From the NCBI RefSeq assembly GCF_900116545.1, contig NZ_FPCK01000001.1, positions 1,116,001 through 1,180,000 on the forward strand: a stretch of 64,000 bases of DNA, read 5' to 3'. Of the stretch, positions 52,671 through 62,103 are shown in pieces. The notes below the pieces were generated by a model. It had not been told where the DNA came from. It searched no databases and saw only the letters and a program-made list of their open reading frames with translations. How positions within the stretch are numbered: the stretch's first letter is position 1; each line of letters starts with the position of its first letter. The DNA is from Devosia crocina. Lineage in GTDB: Bacteria > Pseudomonadota > Alphaproteobacteria > Rhizobiales > Devosiaceae. The translations under genes and the position numbers were made by a program.

Positions 52671-53681
52671 GCCCCGACCCATATCGCTGGTCACCTTAAC
52701 CAGTTCGGGGATGAAATCGCGCACCATAGGCTGGGGCAGGGTGGAGAAGGGGAGCGGTCTGACGACGCGCATGGCGGCAATGCCGACGCGAACCGTCATC
52801 AAGCCGTTCACCACGCCCTCGCCGAGTCGAGCCGATAGCTTCGCCGCAATGCCCTGGCCTACCAATTGCTCGACGACGCCGTCAGTAAGTACCAAGCCGC
52901 CTGTGACCGCTAGATGCGCGAGCACCGAGCCTGTGAGGCGCCAGAAACCCAACAGTCCTGGCCGTGCTCCATAGAGCGCTGCAATCGCCCCAGCCAGACG
53001 CACGCTCTCGTAGATGACGAAGGCTACATCGATCAGCGCGCGGGGTGACACGGCCGTGACCAAAGCGACCCGCCGTGCCGATGCAGCGGTGAGCGCTTTG
53101 GCTCGTGCATCCAGGGGAGACATGAGGCTGCGCTCAGAATGGACAACCATTTCGGCGCCATCGAACATGTGCGGCACGTTGGTCTTGACCGCTTCGCGGA
53201 CTTTGGCGAGGTCCGGCCGGTCGGCATAGATGGCTAGCAACTGATCGACAACACCCACGGCAAGTTTCGTATCGTCATTGGCTCTCGCGAGCGCCGCTTC
53301 CGACTTGAGGGTATCAAGAACCCGTAGTCGTCGAAGCGCGAATATCTCTCGTGCAATCAAAGCGGCGATGGCAACGATAAAGGCGCCGAGTATCCCTAGC
53401 CCGGCCCAGCCAAGCCACTCATAGCGTGAGAACAGGTCCCGGATCAGCCTGTCAGCCGCGAGAGCCACTCCCGCGGACATCAGAATACCGCCCGAAGCCC
53501 AGGCAAGTTTGCCTAGCCACCCCATCCGGCGCGGCGGCGGCCCAACGAGATCAGGTTCGGGTCCCTCCTCGAACGACGCCTCGACCAGCTCGGCTTCAGC
53601 GGCGGAAAAGGCTCGGGGCGCGCGCGATGGGGCAACTGGCGATTGAGAGACCTCTGTCGGTCGGGCAATTGGACGCTTCAT
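52650..53681 (-). CDS. ycjF: YcjF/TIGR01620 family membrane protein
   Basis: A 343-residue protein with a polar N-terminus of about 55 residues, two membrane helices (about 60-80 and 90-112) and a C-terminal DUF697-like region with further hydrophobic segments (FRLTGSVLAHLAVTGGL and AARLGEGVVNGLMTVRVG-like helices). This matches YcjF (TIGR01620). It is encoded directly after ycjX with a 4-bp ATGA overlap, the conserved gene pair of proteobacteria. Function is unsettled; relatives are induced by envelope or heat stress. Confidence 0.88.
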   Translation of the reverse strand: MKRPIARPTEVSQSPVAPSRAPRAFSAAEAELVEASFEEGPEPDLVGPPPRRMGWLGKLAWASGGILMSAGVALAADRLIRDLFSRYEWLGWAGLGILGAFIVAIAALIAREIFALRRLRVLDTLKSEAALARANDDTKLAVGVVDQLLAIYADRPDLAKVREAVKTNVPHMFDGAEMVVHSERSLMSPLDARAKALTAASARRVALVTAVSPRALIDVAFVIYESVRLAGAIAALYGARPGLLGFWRLTGSVLAHLAVTGGLVLTDGVVEQLVGQGIAAKLSARLGEGVVNGLMTVRVGIAAMRVVRPLPFSTLPQPMVRDFIPELVKVTSDMGRGSSSERQ

Positions 53682-55171
53682 GCCATTCGGTCTCCAATGA
53701 GATAGTCCAGTGCACGATCGAAGCGAATGTGCGGCAGCACCGGTTCTCCGTCGGCATTGCTTTCCAGTTTCTGCGGCGGCGTGAAGCGAAGGAAGTTCAA
53801 CGCGACGGGTGTGCCATCTTCGAAAAGTGAATCAGGACGCTCTGGTAAGTCTCCGGGGAACAGCGCTATTTCCGTCTTGCCGTCATAGACGGTACCATCG
53901 AGCTTCTCGCCGGCGATCGGAGTGCCGATCAAGGTCGGCAATGACTCGCCTGCTTCGCGGATCGTGCCTTCATTGGTCGCACGTATGGCGGCGATAGCGA
54001 GCGAGCGCGTTGCGGCGCCGGCGAACCTGGCCCTCTTGGCAGCGTTGCCGACAAGACGGTTGAGGATCGCTTCCAGCCGGTCGTGGCTCTTGTGATGCAC
54101 ATGGTCCGCCTTCGTGGCAGCGAAAAGGATACGGTCGATACGGCGGCTGAACGGCCGGAGGAGGGGGTTAGCGTCACCTTGCCGGAAGCAGGCCAAGACG
54201 GCAGTGAGGGCGGTTTCGAGATCGGCAACGGCTACGGCTCCAGTATTGAGGGCGCGTAGGGTGTCGACCAACACGACCTGCCGATCGAGACGAGCGAAAT
54301 GATCACGGAAGAACGGGCGCACGATCTGCGCCTTATAGGCTTCGAACCGGTTTTCAAGCATTGCGTAAAGGCTCGTACCACGGATCGGCTGGGCCGGCCG
54401 CGGCAGCGGCGCGAAGGTCAATGCCGGTGATCCCTCTAGATCTCCGGGCAAGAGAAAGCGACCCGGCGGCAGTGTAGAGAGGGCACCGTGTTCGCGGCTG
54501 CGGCGCAGATAGAAGGTGAAGGCTGCCGCCAGCCGTTCCGCATCGGGATCGTTGGCGGACTTGAGTGGGTCGGTGCTTTCGAGTTCGGTCAGAAAGCCTT
54601 CCGCTTCTTGGGCGTGCCCAGGCTGGCGTGCCCGCTCAAGCGCCTCGCCGCTCCACTCGCTGAAGCTTTTCCCCAGGAGCGGCAAGTCCAGCAGCCATTC
54701 GCCCGGGTAATCGACGATGTCGAGGTTGAGCGTTGCAGGCCCCGACAGTCCGCTCCACCACTTGGCAGACTGGTATTTGAGCACGATGCGCAGCTGAGAA
54801 ATGCGCCGTGTGCTTTCCGGCCATACGGCAGGTTGGCCAGTGAGGGCCGCCAGGTGCTGCTCATAGGCAAAGCGGGGTATGGTGGCGTCGGGGTATTCGG
54901 CAAGCCTGGCGCCGATGAACCGACCTTCGGCCAAAGGGCCAAACCCGGGCAGCCGTCCTTGGGTGAGCAGATTGTGGACCAGAGCCGTGATGAATATCGT
55001 CTTGCCTGCGCGGCTGAGACCAGTCACGCCCAGGCGCAATGTGGGCGTTAAAACCCCGGTTGCACTGTCGGTGAGATTGGCAAGGGCGATGCCCAGCTCG
55101 TCGGTGATGGTCGTCGGCGGTTGGGGCAAGCTGATGTCCTCTTCTTTGACAAGATAGGACGGTGCGGACAC
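53678..55171 (-). CDS. ycjX: YcjX family P-loop GTPase/ATPase (DUF463)
   Basis: A 497-residue protein. The Walker A is GLSRAGKT at residues 51-58, followed by IFITALVHNLL; DIVDYPGEWLLDLPLL is the DxxG-like motif and AATKADHVH the NKxD-like motif. The family is called YcjX/DUF463, GTP-binding with an Arg-containing P-loop. It pairs with YcjF downstream. Cellular role is not established; a stress-related envelope function is commonly suggested. Confidence 0.92.
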   Translation of the reverse strand: MSAPSYLVKEEDISLPQPPTTITDELGIALANLTDSATGVLTPTLRLGVTGLSRAGKTIFITALVHNLLTQGRLPGFGPLAEGRFIGARLAEYPDATIPRFAYEQHLAALTGQPAVWPESTRRISQLRIVLKYQSAKWWSGLSGPATLNLDIVDYPGEWLLDLPLLGKSFSEWSGEALERARQPGHAQEAEGFLTELESTDPLKSANDPDAERLAAAFTFYLRRSREHGALSTLPPGRFLLPGDLEGSPALTFAPLPRPAQPIRGTSLYAMLENRFEAYKAQIVRPFFRDHFARLDRQVVLVDTLRALNTGAVAVADLETALTAVLACFRQGDANPLLRPFSRRIDRILFAATKADHVHHKSHDRLEAILNRLVGNAAKRARFAGAATRSLAIAAIRATNEGTIREAGESLPTLIGTPIAGEKLDGTVYDGKTEIALFPGDLPERPDSLFEDGTPVALNFLRFTPPQKLESNADGEPVLPHIRFDRALDYLIGDRMA

Positions 55172-55223
55172 GGATCAAGCCCAGCGCCGCTCCTGGCAGC
55201 GCCGGTGCCATCAAATCCCGCCT

Positions 55224-56132
55224 CTAGCGCCCGATCGCTTCCAGCTCGTAGGGGGTCGACTGGTAGATTTCGTTGATCCAGTTCTGGAACAACAGGTGAG
55301 CATGGCTGCGCCAGCGGTTTTCCGGCTCAAGCGATGCATCTCCCTCAGGGAAGAGGTTGGCTGGCAGCGCAGGATCGAGCCCTGCCTTCACATCGCGCTC
55401 GTATTCGTCAGCCAGCGAGCGATTGTCGTATTCAAGGTGGTTCAGGAAATATACCGAACGTCCTTCTTTGGCGCCGAGCATGCAAAGACCGACATCGCTG
55501 TCGATCAGCACTTCGAGATCATCGCCCACGCTCGTGCGCTCGATATCGTTGTAGCGCGAAACAGGGATCATCGGGCTGTCGGACATGCCACGCAAAAAGG
55601 GCGATCGCGGCCCAACGATCCGGTGGCGGAAAACGCCAAACGCCTTTTCTTCCATCCGGTAGCGCCTGACCCCATGGAAATGGTGAAGCGCCGCTTGGGC
55701 ACCCCAGCAGATGAACATGGTGTGGTGCACATTGGTGCGGGTCCAGGCCATAATCTCCAGCATCTCGTTCCAGTAGCGTACTTCCTCGAAAGGAATGTGC
55801 GCGATAGGCGCCCCGGTCACTATGAAGCCGTCGAACTTGCGTCCCCGGACTTCGTCCCAGGTCTGGTAGAAGGTTTTGAGATATTCCTCGGATGTGTTCT
55901 TGGCCTGGTGGTCGGTGATGCGAACTAGGCTGAGGTTCACCTGCAGCGGAGTGGCGCCGATCAACCGTGAAAACTGGGTTTCGGTCCGCTCCTTATTTGG
56001 CATCAGGTTAAGGAGGCCGATTTCGAGCGGGCGGATATCCTGCCGTGCAGCACGGCTGGAATCCATGACGTTGACGCCCTCTTCTTCCAGCGTCTTGCGG
56101 GCAGGCAGGTTGTCGGGAATGCGGATGGGCAT
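55224..56132 (-). CDS. metA: Homoserine O-acyltransferase MetA
   Basis: A 302-residue MetA-type enzyme that activates homoserine for methionine synthesis. The N-terminus [11 protein letters not shown], then [30 protein letters not shown] with nucleophile Cys142, and [10 protein letters not shown] with His232 and Glu234 complete the catalytic triad. Residue 111, which sets acyl-donor choice (Gly for succinyl-CoA, Glu for acetyl-CoA in studied enzymes), is Ala here ([10 protein letters not shown]), so donor cannot be assigned. The start has GAGAGG upstream. It follows the P-loop ATPase gene by 69 bp, separated by a hairpin. Confidence 0.95.
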   Translation of the reverse strand: MPIRIPDNLPARKTLEEEGVNVMDSSRAARQDIRPLEIGLLNLMPNKERTETQFSRLIGATPLQVNLSLVRITDHQAKNTSEEYLKTFYQTWDEVRGRKFDGFIVTGAPIAHIPFEEVRYWNEMLEIMAWTRTNVHHTMFICWGAQAALHHFHGVRRYRMEEKAFGVFRHRIVGPRSPFLRGMSDSPMIPVSRYNDIERTSVGDDLEVLIDSDVGLCMLGAKEGRSVYFLNHLEYDNRSLADEYERDVKAGLDPALPANLFPEGDASLEPENRWRSHAHLLFQNWINEIYQSTPYELEAIGR

Positions 56133-56177
56133 GTAAGCCTCTCAGGACCGGTCGTTGCGTGCGGATTCAATGCCTTG

Positions 56178-56202
56178 GCGCGTCCCTAATGAGGGTACGC
56201 GC
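56178..56202 (-). terminator. Hairpin between the ATPase gene and metA
   Basis: Stem GCGCGT-CCCT / AGGG-(T)ACGCGC with one bulged base and loop AATG. It begins at the stop codon of the ATPase gene and lies in the metA leader. No T tract, so it may be a weak terminator or a leader structure. Confidence 0.5.
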
Positions 56203-57104
56203 TAGCGCATTCGCTTCTCGATCGCTGCCGCAACAAGGTCGACGAATTCGTCGCCATCGCGCACCATCGCAAGATCCGATGCTTCAACTGTATAGCCGAA
56301 GTTGTCGGCTAGAGCCTGATAGCGGGGCAGGCGATCGTGAAGCAAAGCTTCGAATCCCCAAGCGCCGAACTGAGCCGGGTCCACATCATCGTCTTCGAGT
56401 ATGCCGTTCATGTGCTTGAACTCGGCCCATTTCTCAACGAGGAACGCTGGCCGGTAATACATGGGCTTGGGGTTCTGTTTAAACCGCCGAACCAGCTCAG
56501 TGGCATCCTTGTCCGTTCCACGGATGTAGAGCAGCAGAGTGTTCGCCGCCAGAGTTTGCACCACCGGATCACCGGCATCGCTGTGATCGATGACCTCGAT
56601 CAGGGAACCGCCGGTATCGGCAATGAAGTCATCGTAACCGTAGAGCGCCTTAGCCCTATCGATGAAGTGAGGAACATCGAGCAGGGCAGAAATCTCGGCC
56701 ACCCGGTGCTGTTCCTGCCGCCGCTGGTATTCGCTCAGCGGGAGCCCGCCCTTTCGTGGATCCCCCGGTGTGCCAAGGTAGGTGGAGAGCGGGTCGAGAT
56801 TGTCGAAGGTGATGTTGGACGAGATATAGATCGAGTCCGAGCGCAGCAGCTGCGCCAGAAACGGCACCTTCATCGCCTCCGCCTTGAAGTTGTCGACGAT
56901 GTATTCGCCCATGTGGCGCGTGCCGATGCGGTAGTCGACGGAGAAATGAAACCAGCGATCCCTCCTCAGCAGGTTGGAAAGTCGCGTCTTGCCCACGCCA
57001 GCCATGCCAAAGACGGTGACAGCCCGGCGCGGCGCATTGATGAACTGATCAGGCGTATCAAACAGCATTGCAGGGCTTTTCTCTAGAGGCGTCTTCTCGC
57101 GCAT
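56202..57104 (-). CDS. P-loop ATPase of unknown function
   Basis: A 300-residue protein with Walker A FGMAGVGKT (residues 32-40), preceded by RRAVTV and followed by RLSNLLRRDRWFHFSVDYRIG. A conserved YDDFIADTGGSLIEV lies in the middle and IRGTDKDATELVRRF after it. No DNA-binding or membrane part is visible. The overall pattern is found in uncharacterised conserved ATPases of alphaproteobacteria. It may be co-transcribed with metA downstream. Confidence 0.8.
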   Translation of the reverse strand: MREKTPLEKSPAMLFDTPDQFINAPRRAVTVFGMAGVGKTRLSNLLRRDRWFHFSVDYRIGTRHMGEYIVDNFKAEAMKVPFLAQLLRSDSIYISSNITFDNLDPLSTYLGTPGDPRKGGLPLSEYQRRQEQHRVAEISALLDVPHFIDRAKALYGYDDFIADTGGSLIEVIDHSDAGDPVVQTLAANTLLLYIRGTDKDATELVRRFKQNPKPMYYRPAFLVEKWAEFKHMNGILEDDDVDPAQFGAWGFEALLHDRLPRYQALADNFGYTVEASDLAMVRDGDEFVDLVAAAIEKRMR

Positions 57105-57211
57105 GCCTTAAACTAAGCGTGCCGGCAAGTGTAGGGGAGATGCTCGGTGGCCAAAACGAAAATGGCGCGGATGAGATCATCCGCGCCATCCTGAACAGAG
57201 CTAACGCCGGA

Positions 57212-58216
57212 TCAGTCGGCGAGATTGTTCATCAGCGTGTCGACGATCTCGTTGCCCGCACGCTCGCGCACCATATCTACGACACCAGCAGTCTGTTCCT
57301 GGAACAAGGCGAGTTCTTCCGGGGTGAGGTCGATCACGGTGAGATGCTGCTCGAGTTCGGCGCGCTGGCTGTCCTGCAGTTCGGCCTGCACATCCCATTG
57401 GTAGCGGGTGGCAACTTCGAAGCTTTCGTCCAGTGCGGCCTGCAGGTCTTCGGGCAGGGTGTTGTACCACTCGAGGCTCACAGCGCTTACATTGGCGAGC
57501 AGGATGTGGTTGGTGTTGATCAGGTAGTCCTGCACTTCATAGAAGCGCTGGCTCAGGATATGGCCGTAGGGATTTTCCTGCGCGTCTACCACGCCCTGCT
57601 GCAGGGCGCCGTAGAGTTCGGTGAAGGCGATGGGCGTGGGCGCAGCGCCGAGGTCACGCCAGATCGCGATGTGAATCGGGTTCTCCTGGACTCGCACGCG
57701 GAGGTTGGCGCTGGCGATATCCTGGGGCGTGTGCACTTCAGTGTTCTTGGTGGTCAGGTTACGGAAACCACCATCCATGATGCCCATGAACTTGAGCCCC
57801 TTGGCTTCCATGGCGGCGCCGATTGCGTCGGCCAGCGGACCCTGATTGAGCAGCTGGTAGCGCGCTTCGGTGTCGCTGGGCATGACGTATGGAATGTCAA
57901 ACACGGCGAGTTCGGGAACGAACTGCACTGCAGCCGAGCTCGACATGGGGCCGAACTGGATGTCACCGAAAATGGTGCTCTCCATGATCTCGCGATCACT
58001 GCCCAGTGCGCCGCCGCCCTGGTCCAGAACGTCGATCCGGCCGTCAGTACGCTGTTCGATCTCAGTCTCGAGGCGCTGGAAGGCCTGGTAGATCGGGTGG
58101 TTGGTGTCAGACAGGGTGTGCGCCATGATCATGGTGTAGTCCTGACCCAGGGCCGGCGTGGCGAGGGCAAGGGCCGACATCATGGCGCCGCTGATCATGA
58201 AACTGGAAACACGCAA
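57212..58216 (-). CDS. TRAP transporter substrate-binding protein, DctP family
   Basis: A 334-residue precursor. The TTG start at 58216 (GGGAGAGA just upstream) yields a clean signal peptide (MRVSSFMISGAMMSALALAT..ALG). The mature protein shows DctP features: MIMAHTLSDTNHPIYQAFQ, TDGRIDVLDQGGGALGSDRE, FDIPYVMP, LRVRVQENPIHIAIWRDLGA (the Arg that binds the substrate carboxylate) and GVVDAQENPYGHI. It is periplasmic and delivers an organic acid to the DctQM permease encoded upstream. Last gene of the operon on this strand. Substrate unknown. Confidence 0.92.
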   Translation of the reverse strand: MRVSSFMISGAMMSALALATPALGQDYTMIMAHTLSDTNHPIYQAFQRLETEIEQRTDGRIDVLDQGGGALGSDREIMESTIFGDIQFGPMSSSAAVQFVPELAVFDIPYVMPSDTEARYQLLNQGPLADAIGAAMEAKGLKFMGIMDGGFRNLTTKNTEVHTPQDIASANLRVRVQENPIHIAIWRDLGAAPTPIAFTELYGALQQGVVDAQENPYGHILSQRFYEVQDYLINTNHILLANVSAVSLEWYNTLPEDLQAALDESFEVATRYQWDVQAELQDSQRAELEQHLTVIDLTPEELALFQEQTAGVVDMVRERAGNEIVDTLMNNLAD

Positions 58217-58262
58217 GGTCTCTCTCCCGGTTAGGTTGTTTGTAGACATGGATGATTGGGAC

Positions 58263-59537
58263 CTAGAACACCGCTGGCAGCCAAAGGGCGACGGCTGGAA
58301 TATAGGTAACGATGGCTAGACCCAGGATCAGCAAGGTCAACGGGATTGGCAGGCCCTTGCAGATTTCGATGAGCCCCAGCTTGGTCAGCTGAGTGGCGAT
58401 GAAGATGTTTGCGCCCACGGGCGGGGTGACGAAGCCGATCGCCAGGTTGATGGTCATGATGATACCGAAGTGGATCGGGTCGACGCCAAACATCAGCATG
58501 ACGGGAAGGAGGATCGGCGTGAGCACGATGATCGCGGCCAGGGTTTCCATCACCATGCCCACGAGCAGCAGGATGGCATTGACAAGCAACAGCAACATCA
58601 ACGGCTCGCTGACGATATCGGACACGAAACTGCCGAGCATTGTTGGGACGCCCAGCAGATTGAGAACTCGTCCCAATGCCGCGCCAGTGCCGGTGATGAT
58701 CAGGATCGGCGCGATGGTTAGCGCCGTGCGTCCGACGACACGGATCAATTCGGGGAAGGTCAGCTCGCGGAACACGAAGATCGAGACAAAGGCACTATAG
58801 GCAACCGCGATCGCTGCGGCTTCTGTGGGTGTGAAAATGCCGCTATAGATGCCGCCAAGGACGACAACGGGGGCAAGCAGCGCCCAGAAGCTGCTGCGGA
58901 TCGCCTGGAAGAACGGAATGTCGCCAGCAGTCGTCCGGATCTTGTGCTTGTTGCGCGTGCCGTACCAAAAGGCATAGGCCATCAGAAGACCGCCGATGAC
59001 CAATGCGGGACCAATGCCGGCAAGGAACAGTTCGCTGACCGAAACATTCGCTGCCATGCCGTAAATGATCATGGGGATCGAGGGCGGAACGATAACCCCA
59101 AGCGTGCCGGAGGTCACCACGAGGACCGTGGCGAAGCGCTTGTCATAGCCGTTGGTTGTCAGGAGCGGTATCGCCATTGCACCGATCGCGGCGACCGTTG
59201 CAGGCGAGGAGCCAGAGATGGCCCCAAACAGCATGCACGCGGCAACCGTCGAAATTGCAAGACCGCCATTCAAACGGCCCAGGATCGCATCGGCGAAATT
59301 GAAGAGACGCCGGGCCAGGCCGCCTGCGGTCATGATGTCGCCCGCCACCATGAAGAGCGGCACGGCGAGTAGAGGAAAAGAATCAAGGGCCGTGACGATC
59401 GTGCGGATCACCTGACTCGGATTGACAGGTGCCCCCAACCACCCAGGAACAAACGCTGCCAAGCCGATCGAGATTGCGATCGGAATTGTCAGGAAGAGAA
59501 GGACGAGGAAGGAACCTAGAGCGAGAGCGGGATACAT
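58263..59537 (-). CDS. TRAP transporter large permease, DctM family
   Basis: A 424-residue membrane protein with about twelve to thirteen helices. Typical DctM segments are GRLNGGLAISTVAACMLFGAISGSSPATVAAIG, split here into GGLAISTVAACM and FGAISGSSPATVAAIGA, then VTSGTLGVIVPPSIPMIIYG and NLAIGFVTPPVGANIFIA. The ATG at 59537 overlaps the dctQ stop by one base (TGATG), so the two are coupled. It is the sodium-driven transport channel of the TRAP system. Confidence 0.94.
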   Translation of the reverse strand: MYPALALGSFLVLLFLTIPIAISIGLAAFVPGWLGAPVNPSQVIRTIVTALDSFPLLAVPLFMVAGDIMTAGGLARRLFNFADAILGRLNGGLAISTVAACMLFGAISGSSPATVAAIGAMAIPLLTTNGYDKRFATVLVVTSGTLGVIVPPSIPMIIYGMAANVSVSELFLAGIGPALVIGGLLMAYAFWYGTRNKHKIRTTAGDIPFFQAIRSSFWALLAPVVVLGGIYSGIFTPTEAAAIAVAYSAFVSIFVFRELTFPELIRVVGRTALTIAPILIITGTGAALGRVLNLLGVPTMLGSFVSDIVSEPLMLLLLVNAILLLVGMVMETLAAIIVLTPILLPVMLMFGVDPIHFGIIMTINLAIGFVTPPVGANIFIATQLTKLGLIEICKGLPIPLTLLILGLAIVTYIPAVALWLPAVF

Positions 59538-60082
59538 CAGCGGCCTGCCTTGTCCTGGATTTGCGATGCAGCGACGGGCGGCACCTCCGCCACCTCTGGC
59601 TCTGGCGTAGCAAGGCCATAGCGAAGCTGCAGGTAGACTTGCTGGATAGCGCGGAGGATCGACGCAGCCGCTCCGACCGGCAGAGCCAGATAGACCCACC
59701 ACATGGGGATTTCTAGCGAGGGCGAGAGCTGGTTCATCTGCTGCACGCGCTGTACGAAGGGTACGCTGTAGTAGATGACGACGATGCTGAAGACGATGAT
59801 ACCGGCCATGGAGATCAGCCGGAAGATCCCCACCGATCGAGGTCCGAACAGGACCGGTGCGAAATCCACAACGATGTGCCGGGACTCACGGACCGCCAGG
59901 CTGGTGCCGATCATGGTGCACCAAACCAGCAGATATCGCGCCAGTTCCTCAGCCCAGACCAGTGGGCTGTTGACGAAGTAGCGCATGAAAACTTGCACCA
60001 CCAAAACCACCGAAATGGTTACAAGGATTGCGGTGAGCAGGTAGTTTTCGGTTTTGCGGTCAATAAATGTGAGAACCGGCAT
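59537..60082 (-). CDS. TRAP transporter small permease, DctQ family
   Basis: A 181-residue protein with four membrane helices: LLTAILVTISVVLVVQVFMR, NSPLVWAEELARYLLVWCTM (with the conserved EELARY/W motif of DctQ), a third around SMAGIIVFSIVVIYYSV, and a fourth around WWVYLALPVGAAASILRA. The ATG at 60082 has GAGG 8 nt upstream; an overlapping GTG at 60091 is less likely. It lies 18 bp after the dehydrogenase gene in the same operon. Confidence 0.93.
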   Translation of the reverse strand: MPVLTFIDRKTENYLLTAILVTISVVLVVQVFMRYFVNSPLVWAEELARYLLVWCTMIGTSLAVRESRHIVVDFAPVLFGPRSVGIFRLISMAGIIVFSIVVIYYSVPFVQRVQQMNQLSPSLEIPMWWVYLALPVGAAASILRAIQQVYLQLRYGLATPEPEVAEVPPVAASQIQDKAGR

Positions 60083-60100
60083 GGCTCGCACCTCAAGGGT

Positions 60101-61054
60101 TCAGAGGAGATTACGGGGCTCACGCCCCTCTAGGGCATCGATGACAGCCTGCGCTGTCAGCACGCCGATGCTGCTGTAGGTTTCGTAGGTTTCCGCTGCC
60201 GTGTGCGGTGTCGTGACGAGACCGGCCGCCTGGAACAGCGGATTTGTTGCATCTGTGGGCTCGCGCTCATAGACGTCGATTGCGGCGCCCCGCAGTTTCC
60301 CGGTGTCGAGCGCGGACTTGAGGGCCGTCTCGTCGACCAGCGCACCGCGGGCAGTGTTGATGAAGTAAGCTCCGTCCTTCATCATTGCGAACCGATCCGC
60401 GTTCATGAATTGGCGGGTTTCCGGCAGACTGGGCAGCATCGTGCAGACGATGTCGGACTGCGTCAGTACTGTGTCGGCATCGACGAGTTCAACCCCGAGA
60501 GCGTTCGCCGCTTCCGCATTGGGGAATTTGTCGTAGGCAAGAACCTTGACCTCGAAACCCTTCAGCTTCTTTGCAATTTTCTGCGCGATGTTGCCGAAGC
60601 CGAGGATGCCAACGGTGCGGCCGATGAGTTCCTCCCCGACAAACCTGTCCCATGCCCCTTTGCGTGTCGAGGCGTGCAGCTCCGGGATGCCGCGCATTGC
60701 CGAGATGATCAGGCCAATCGTCAGTTCGGCAACGGCATTGGCGTTGCCGCCTGCTGCATTGGTCACCTTGATGTTGCGAGCCCGGGCGGCTTCCACATCG
60801 ATATTGTCGACGCCGACGCCGAAGCGGGAAATCACCTTGAGCCGAGGTGCGATGGCGAAGACATCGTCGTTCCAGGTGTCGACACCAGCGACAACTGCAT
60901 CGGCATCTCCAACTCGATCGGACAGCTCTTGGAACGTCATGGGACGACCAAAGTCATTCTCGATCACACGGCAGCCGTTGGCTTCGAGCAGAGCCTTGCC
61001 CTCGCTGCAGAGGCGCGAGTAATTGGTGGCGGTAACTAGAACGGTACGTGTCAA
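60101..61054 (-). CDS. D-2-hydroxyacid dehydrogenase (phosphoglycerate dehydrogenase-like)
   Basis: A 317-residue NAD-dependent dehydrogenase. The Rossmann motif is GILGFGNIAQKIAKKLKGF; the catalytic Arg is in NTARGALVDETAL, Glu in YEREPTDATNPLF and His in VTTPHTAAETYE. It lacks the C-terminal ACT domain of serine-pathway PGDH, so it more likely oxidises or reduces a catabolic 2-hydroxyacid. TTG at 61054 with GAGGAA 7 nt upstream is the best start. It stands between the aldolase-like gene and the TRAP genes, which suggests it handles the imported acid or a product of the lyase. Confidence 0.9.
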   Translation of the reverse strand: MTRTVLVTATNYSRLCSEGKALLEANGCRVIENDFGRPMTFQELSDRVGDADAVVAGVDTWNDDVFAIAPRLKVISRFGVGVDNIDVEAARARNIKVTNAAGGNANAVAELTIGLIISAMRGIPELHASTRKGAWDRFVGEELIGRTVGILGFGNIAQKIAKKLKGFEVKVLAYDKFPNAEAANALGVELVDADTVLTQSDIVCTMLPSLPETRQFMNADRFAMMKDGAYFINTARGALVDETALKSALDTGKLRGAAIDVYEREPTDATNPLFQAAGLVTTPHTAAETYETYSSIGVLTAQAVIDALEGREPRNLL

Positions 61055-61116
61055 AATCGCTTCCTCGGAACTTGTACCAGAAGGGGGGCGAGGCCTCGCG
61101 GCCCCGCCACGCATGA

Positions 61117-62103
61117 TCAGGAAAGACCGATCAGGTCCTTGCAGCGGGCAGCAAGGCTTTGCATCTGAGCGACAGTGGTCGGGAAATGCAGGGCATCGTA
61201 GCTGCCAATGGGACGGCTGCGGCAGATCCGGCTTTCAAAGGTGCCAATCTGCTTATGGTAGTCCTTGGCATTGACCGGATAGTCGAGATACTCGGTAAGG
61301 GCGGCGAGCGTCAGGATTTCCGATAGCGTCTCGGCCTTTTCAGGGGCATTGCGCCAGTTCTCGACCAGCCACACATAAAGTGCTGGGTGGAAATTCGCCA
61401 TCACACCGGAATAGCCGTGACCGCCTGCCTTGAGCGTGTCGAGCAGGGTCTGCGCATTGGCGTTGAGCAGGTGCAGCTTGCTCCCCTCGATCAGCTTGAG
61501 GCGCCGACGGATGGTGTCGATGTTGCAGCACGTGTCCTTGACGAAGGTGTAGCGGCCAGACTTGGCGCACCATTCCACGGCAGCATCAGAAAGCAAGCGC
61601 TTATAGGGGTAGGGGCACTCATAAACGCCCATCGTCATGGGCTCGGGAACTGCCTCGGTCAGACGCTGCAACCACTCCAGCGCCATCTCGTCGGACTGAT
61701 CAGCTGTCGCCAAACGGTTGGAGATCAAAATGACGCTGTCGACGCCTGTCTCGCCGATGGCATGAAGCTGCTCGACCTGATGGGCGAAGGTGTTGCCGGT
61801 ATGGCCCGAAGCGACCACCGGGACCCTGCCATCGGCATAGTCCACGATGAAACGTGTGAGCTCGACGGATTCTTTGTCCGAGAGAAAGAACATCTCGCTC
61901 GACTGGCAGTTGGCAAAAAGGCCATGCACGCCGTTCTCGATATACCAGTCGACGAGCCGCTCGAGCGAGCGCCAGTCAATCTCCAAGTTGTCCCGGAAAG
62001 GGGTCAGCATAACCGGCCAGATGCCGGAGTGGCGGTCAAGTTCAGCAGCGGAAGCGGTCAACGGTTCGTACCTATGTCTCATCGGAAGAGGCGTGAAGAC
62101 CAT
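61117..62103 (-). CDS. Dihydrodipicolinate synthase/N-acetylneuraminate lyase family protein
   Basis: A 328-residue TIM-barrel Schiff-base aldolase. Residue Lys189 in YTFVKDTC is the Schiff-base lysine and Tyr161 in GVYECPYPY the catalytic tyrosine. The oxyanion motif GTTGE of true DapA is CQSSE here (residues 66-70). Family members cleave or form 2-keto-3-deoxy sugar acids and related compounds. The operon context (TRAP importer, hydroxyacid dehydrogenase, LacI regulator) points to catabolism of an organic or sugar acid rather than lysine synthesis. AAGGA upstream supports the ATG at 62103. First gene of the operon. Confidence 0.88.
   Translation of the reverse strand: MVFTPLPMRHRYEPLTASAAELDRHSGIWPVMLTPFRDNLEIDWRSLERLVDWYIENGVHGLFANCQSSEMFFLSDKESVELTRFIVDYADGRVPVVASGHTGNTFAHQVEQLHAIGETGVDSVILISNRLATADQSDEMALEWLQRLTEAVPEPMTMGVYECPYPYKRLLSDAAVEWCAKSGRYTFVKDTCCNIDTIRRRLKLIEGSKLHLLNANAQTLLDTLKAGGHGYSGVMANFHPALYVWLVENWRNAPEKAETLSEILTLAALTEYLDYPVNAKDYHKQIGTFESRICRSRPIGSYDALHFPTTVAQMQSLAARCKDLIGLS

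Noticed and set aside
56133..56201. Possible SAM-II riboswitch before metA
   Set aside because: The region is only 69 bp, is dominated by the ATPase-end hairpin and shows no SAM-II pseudoknot signature.
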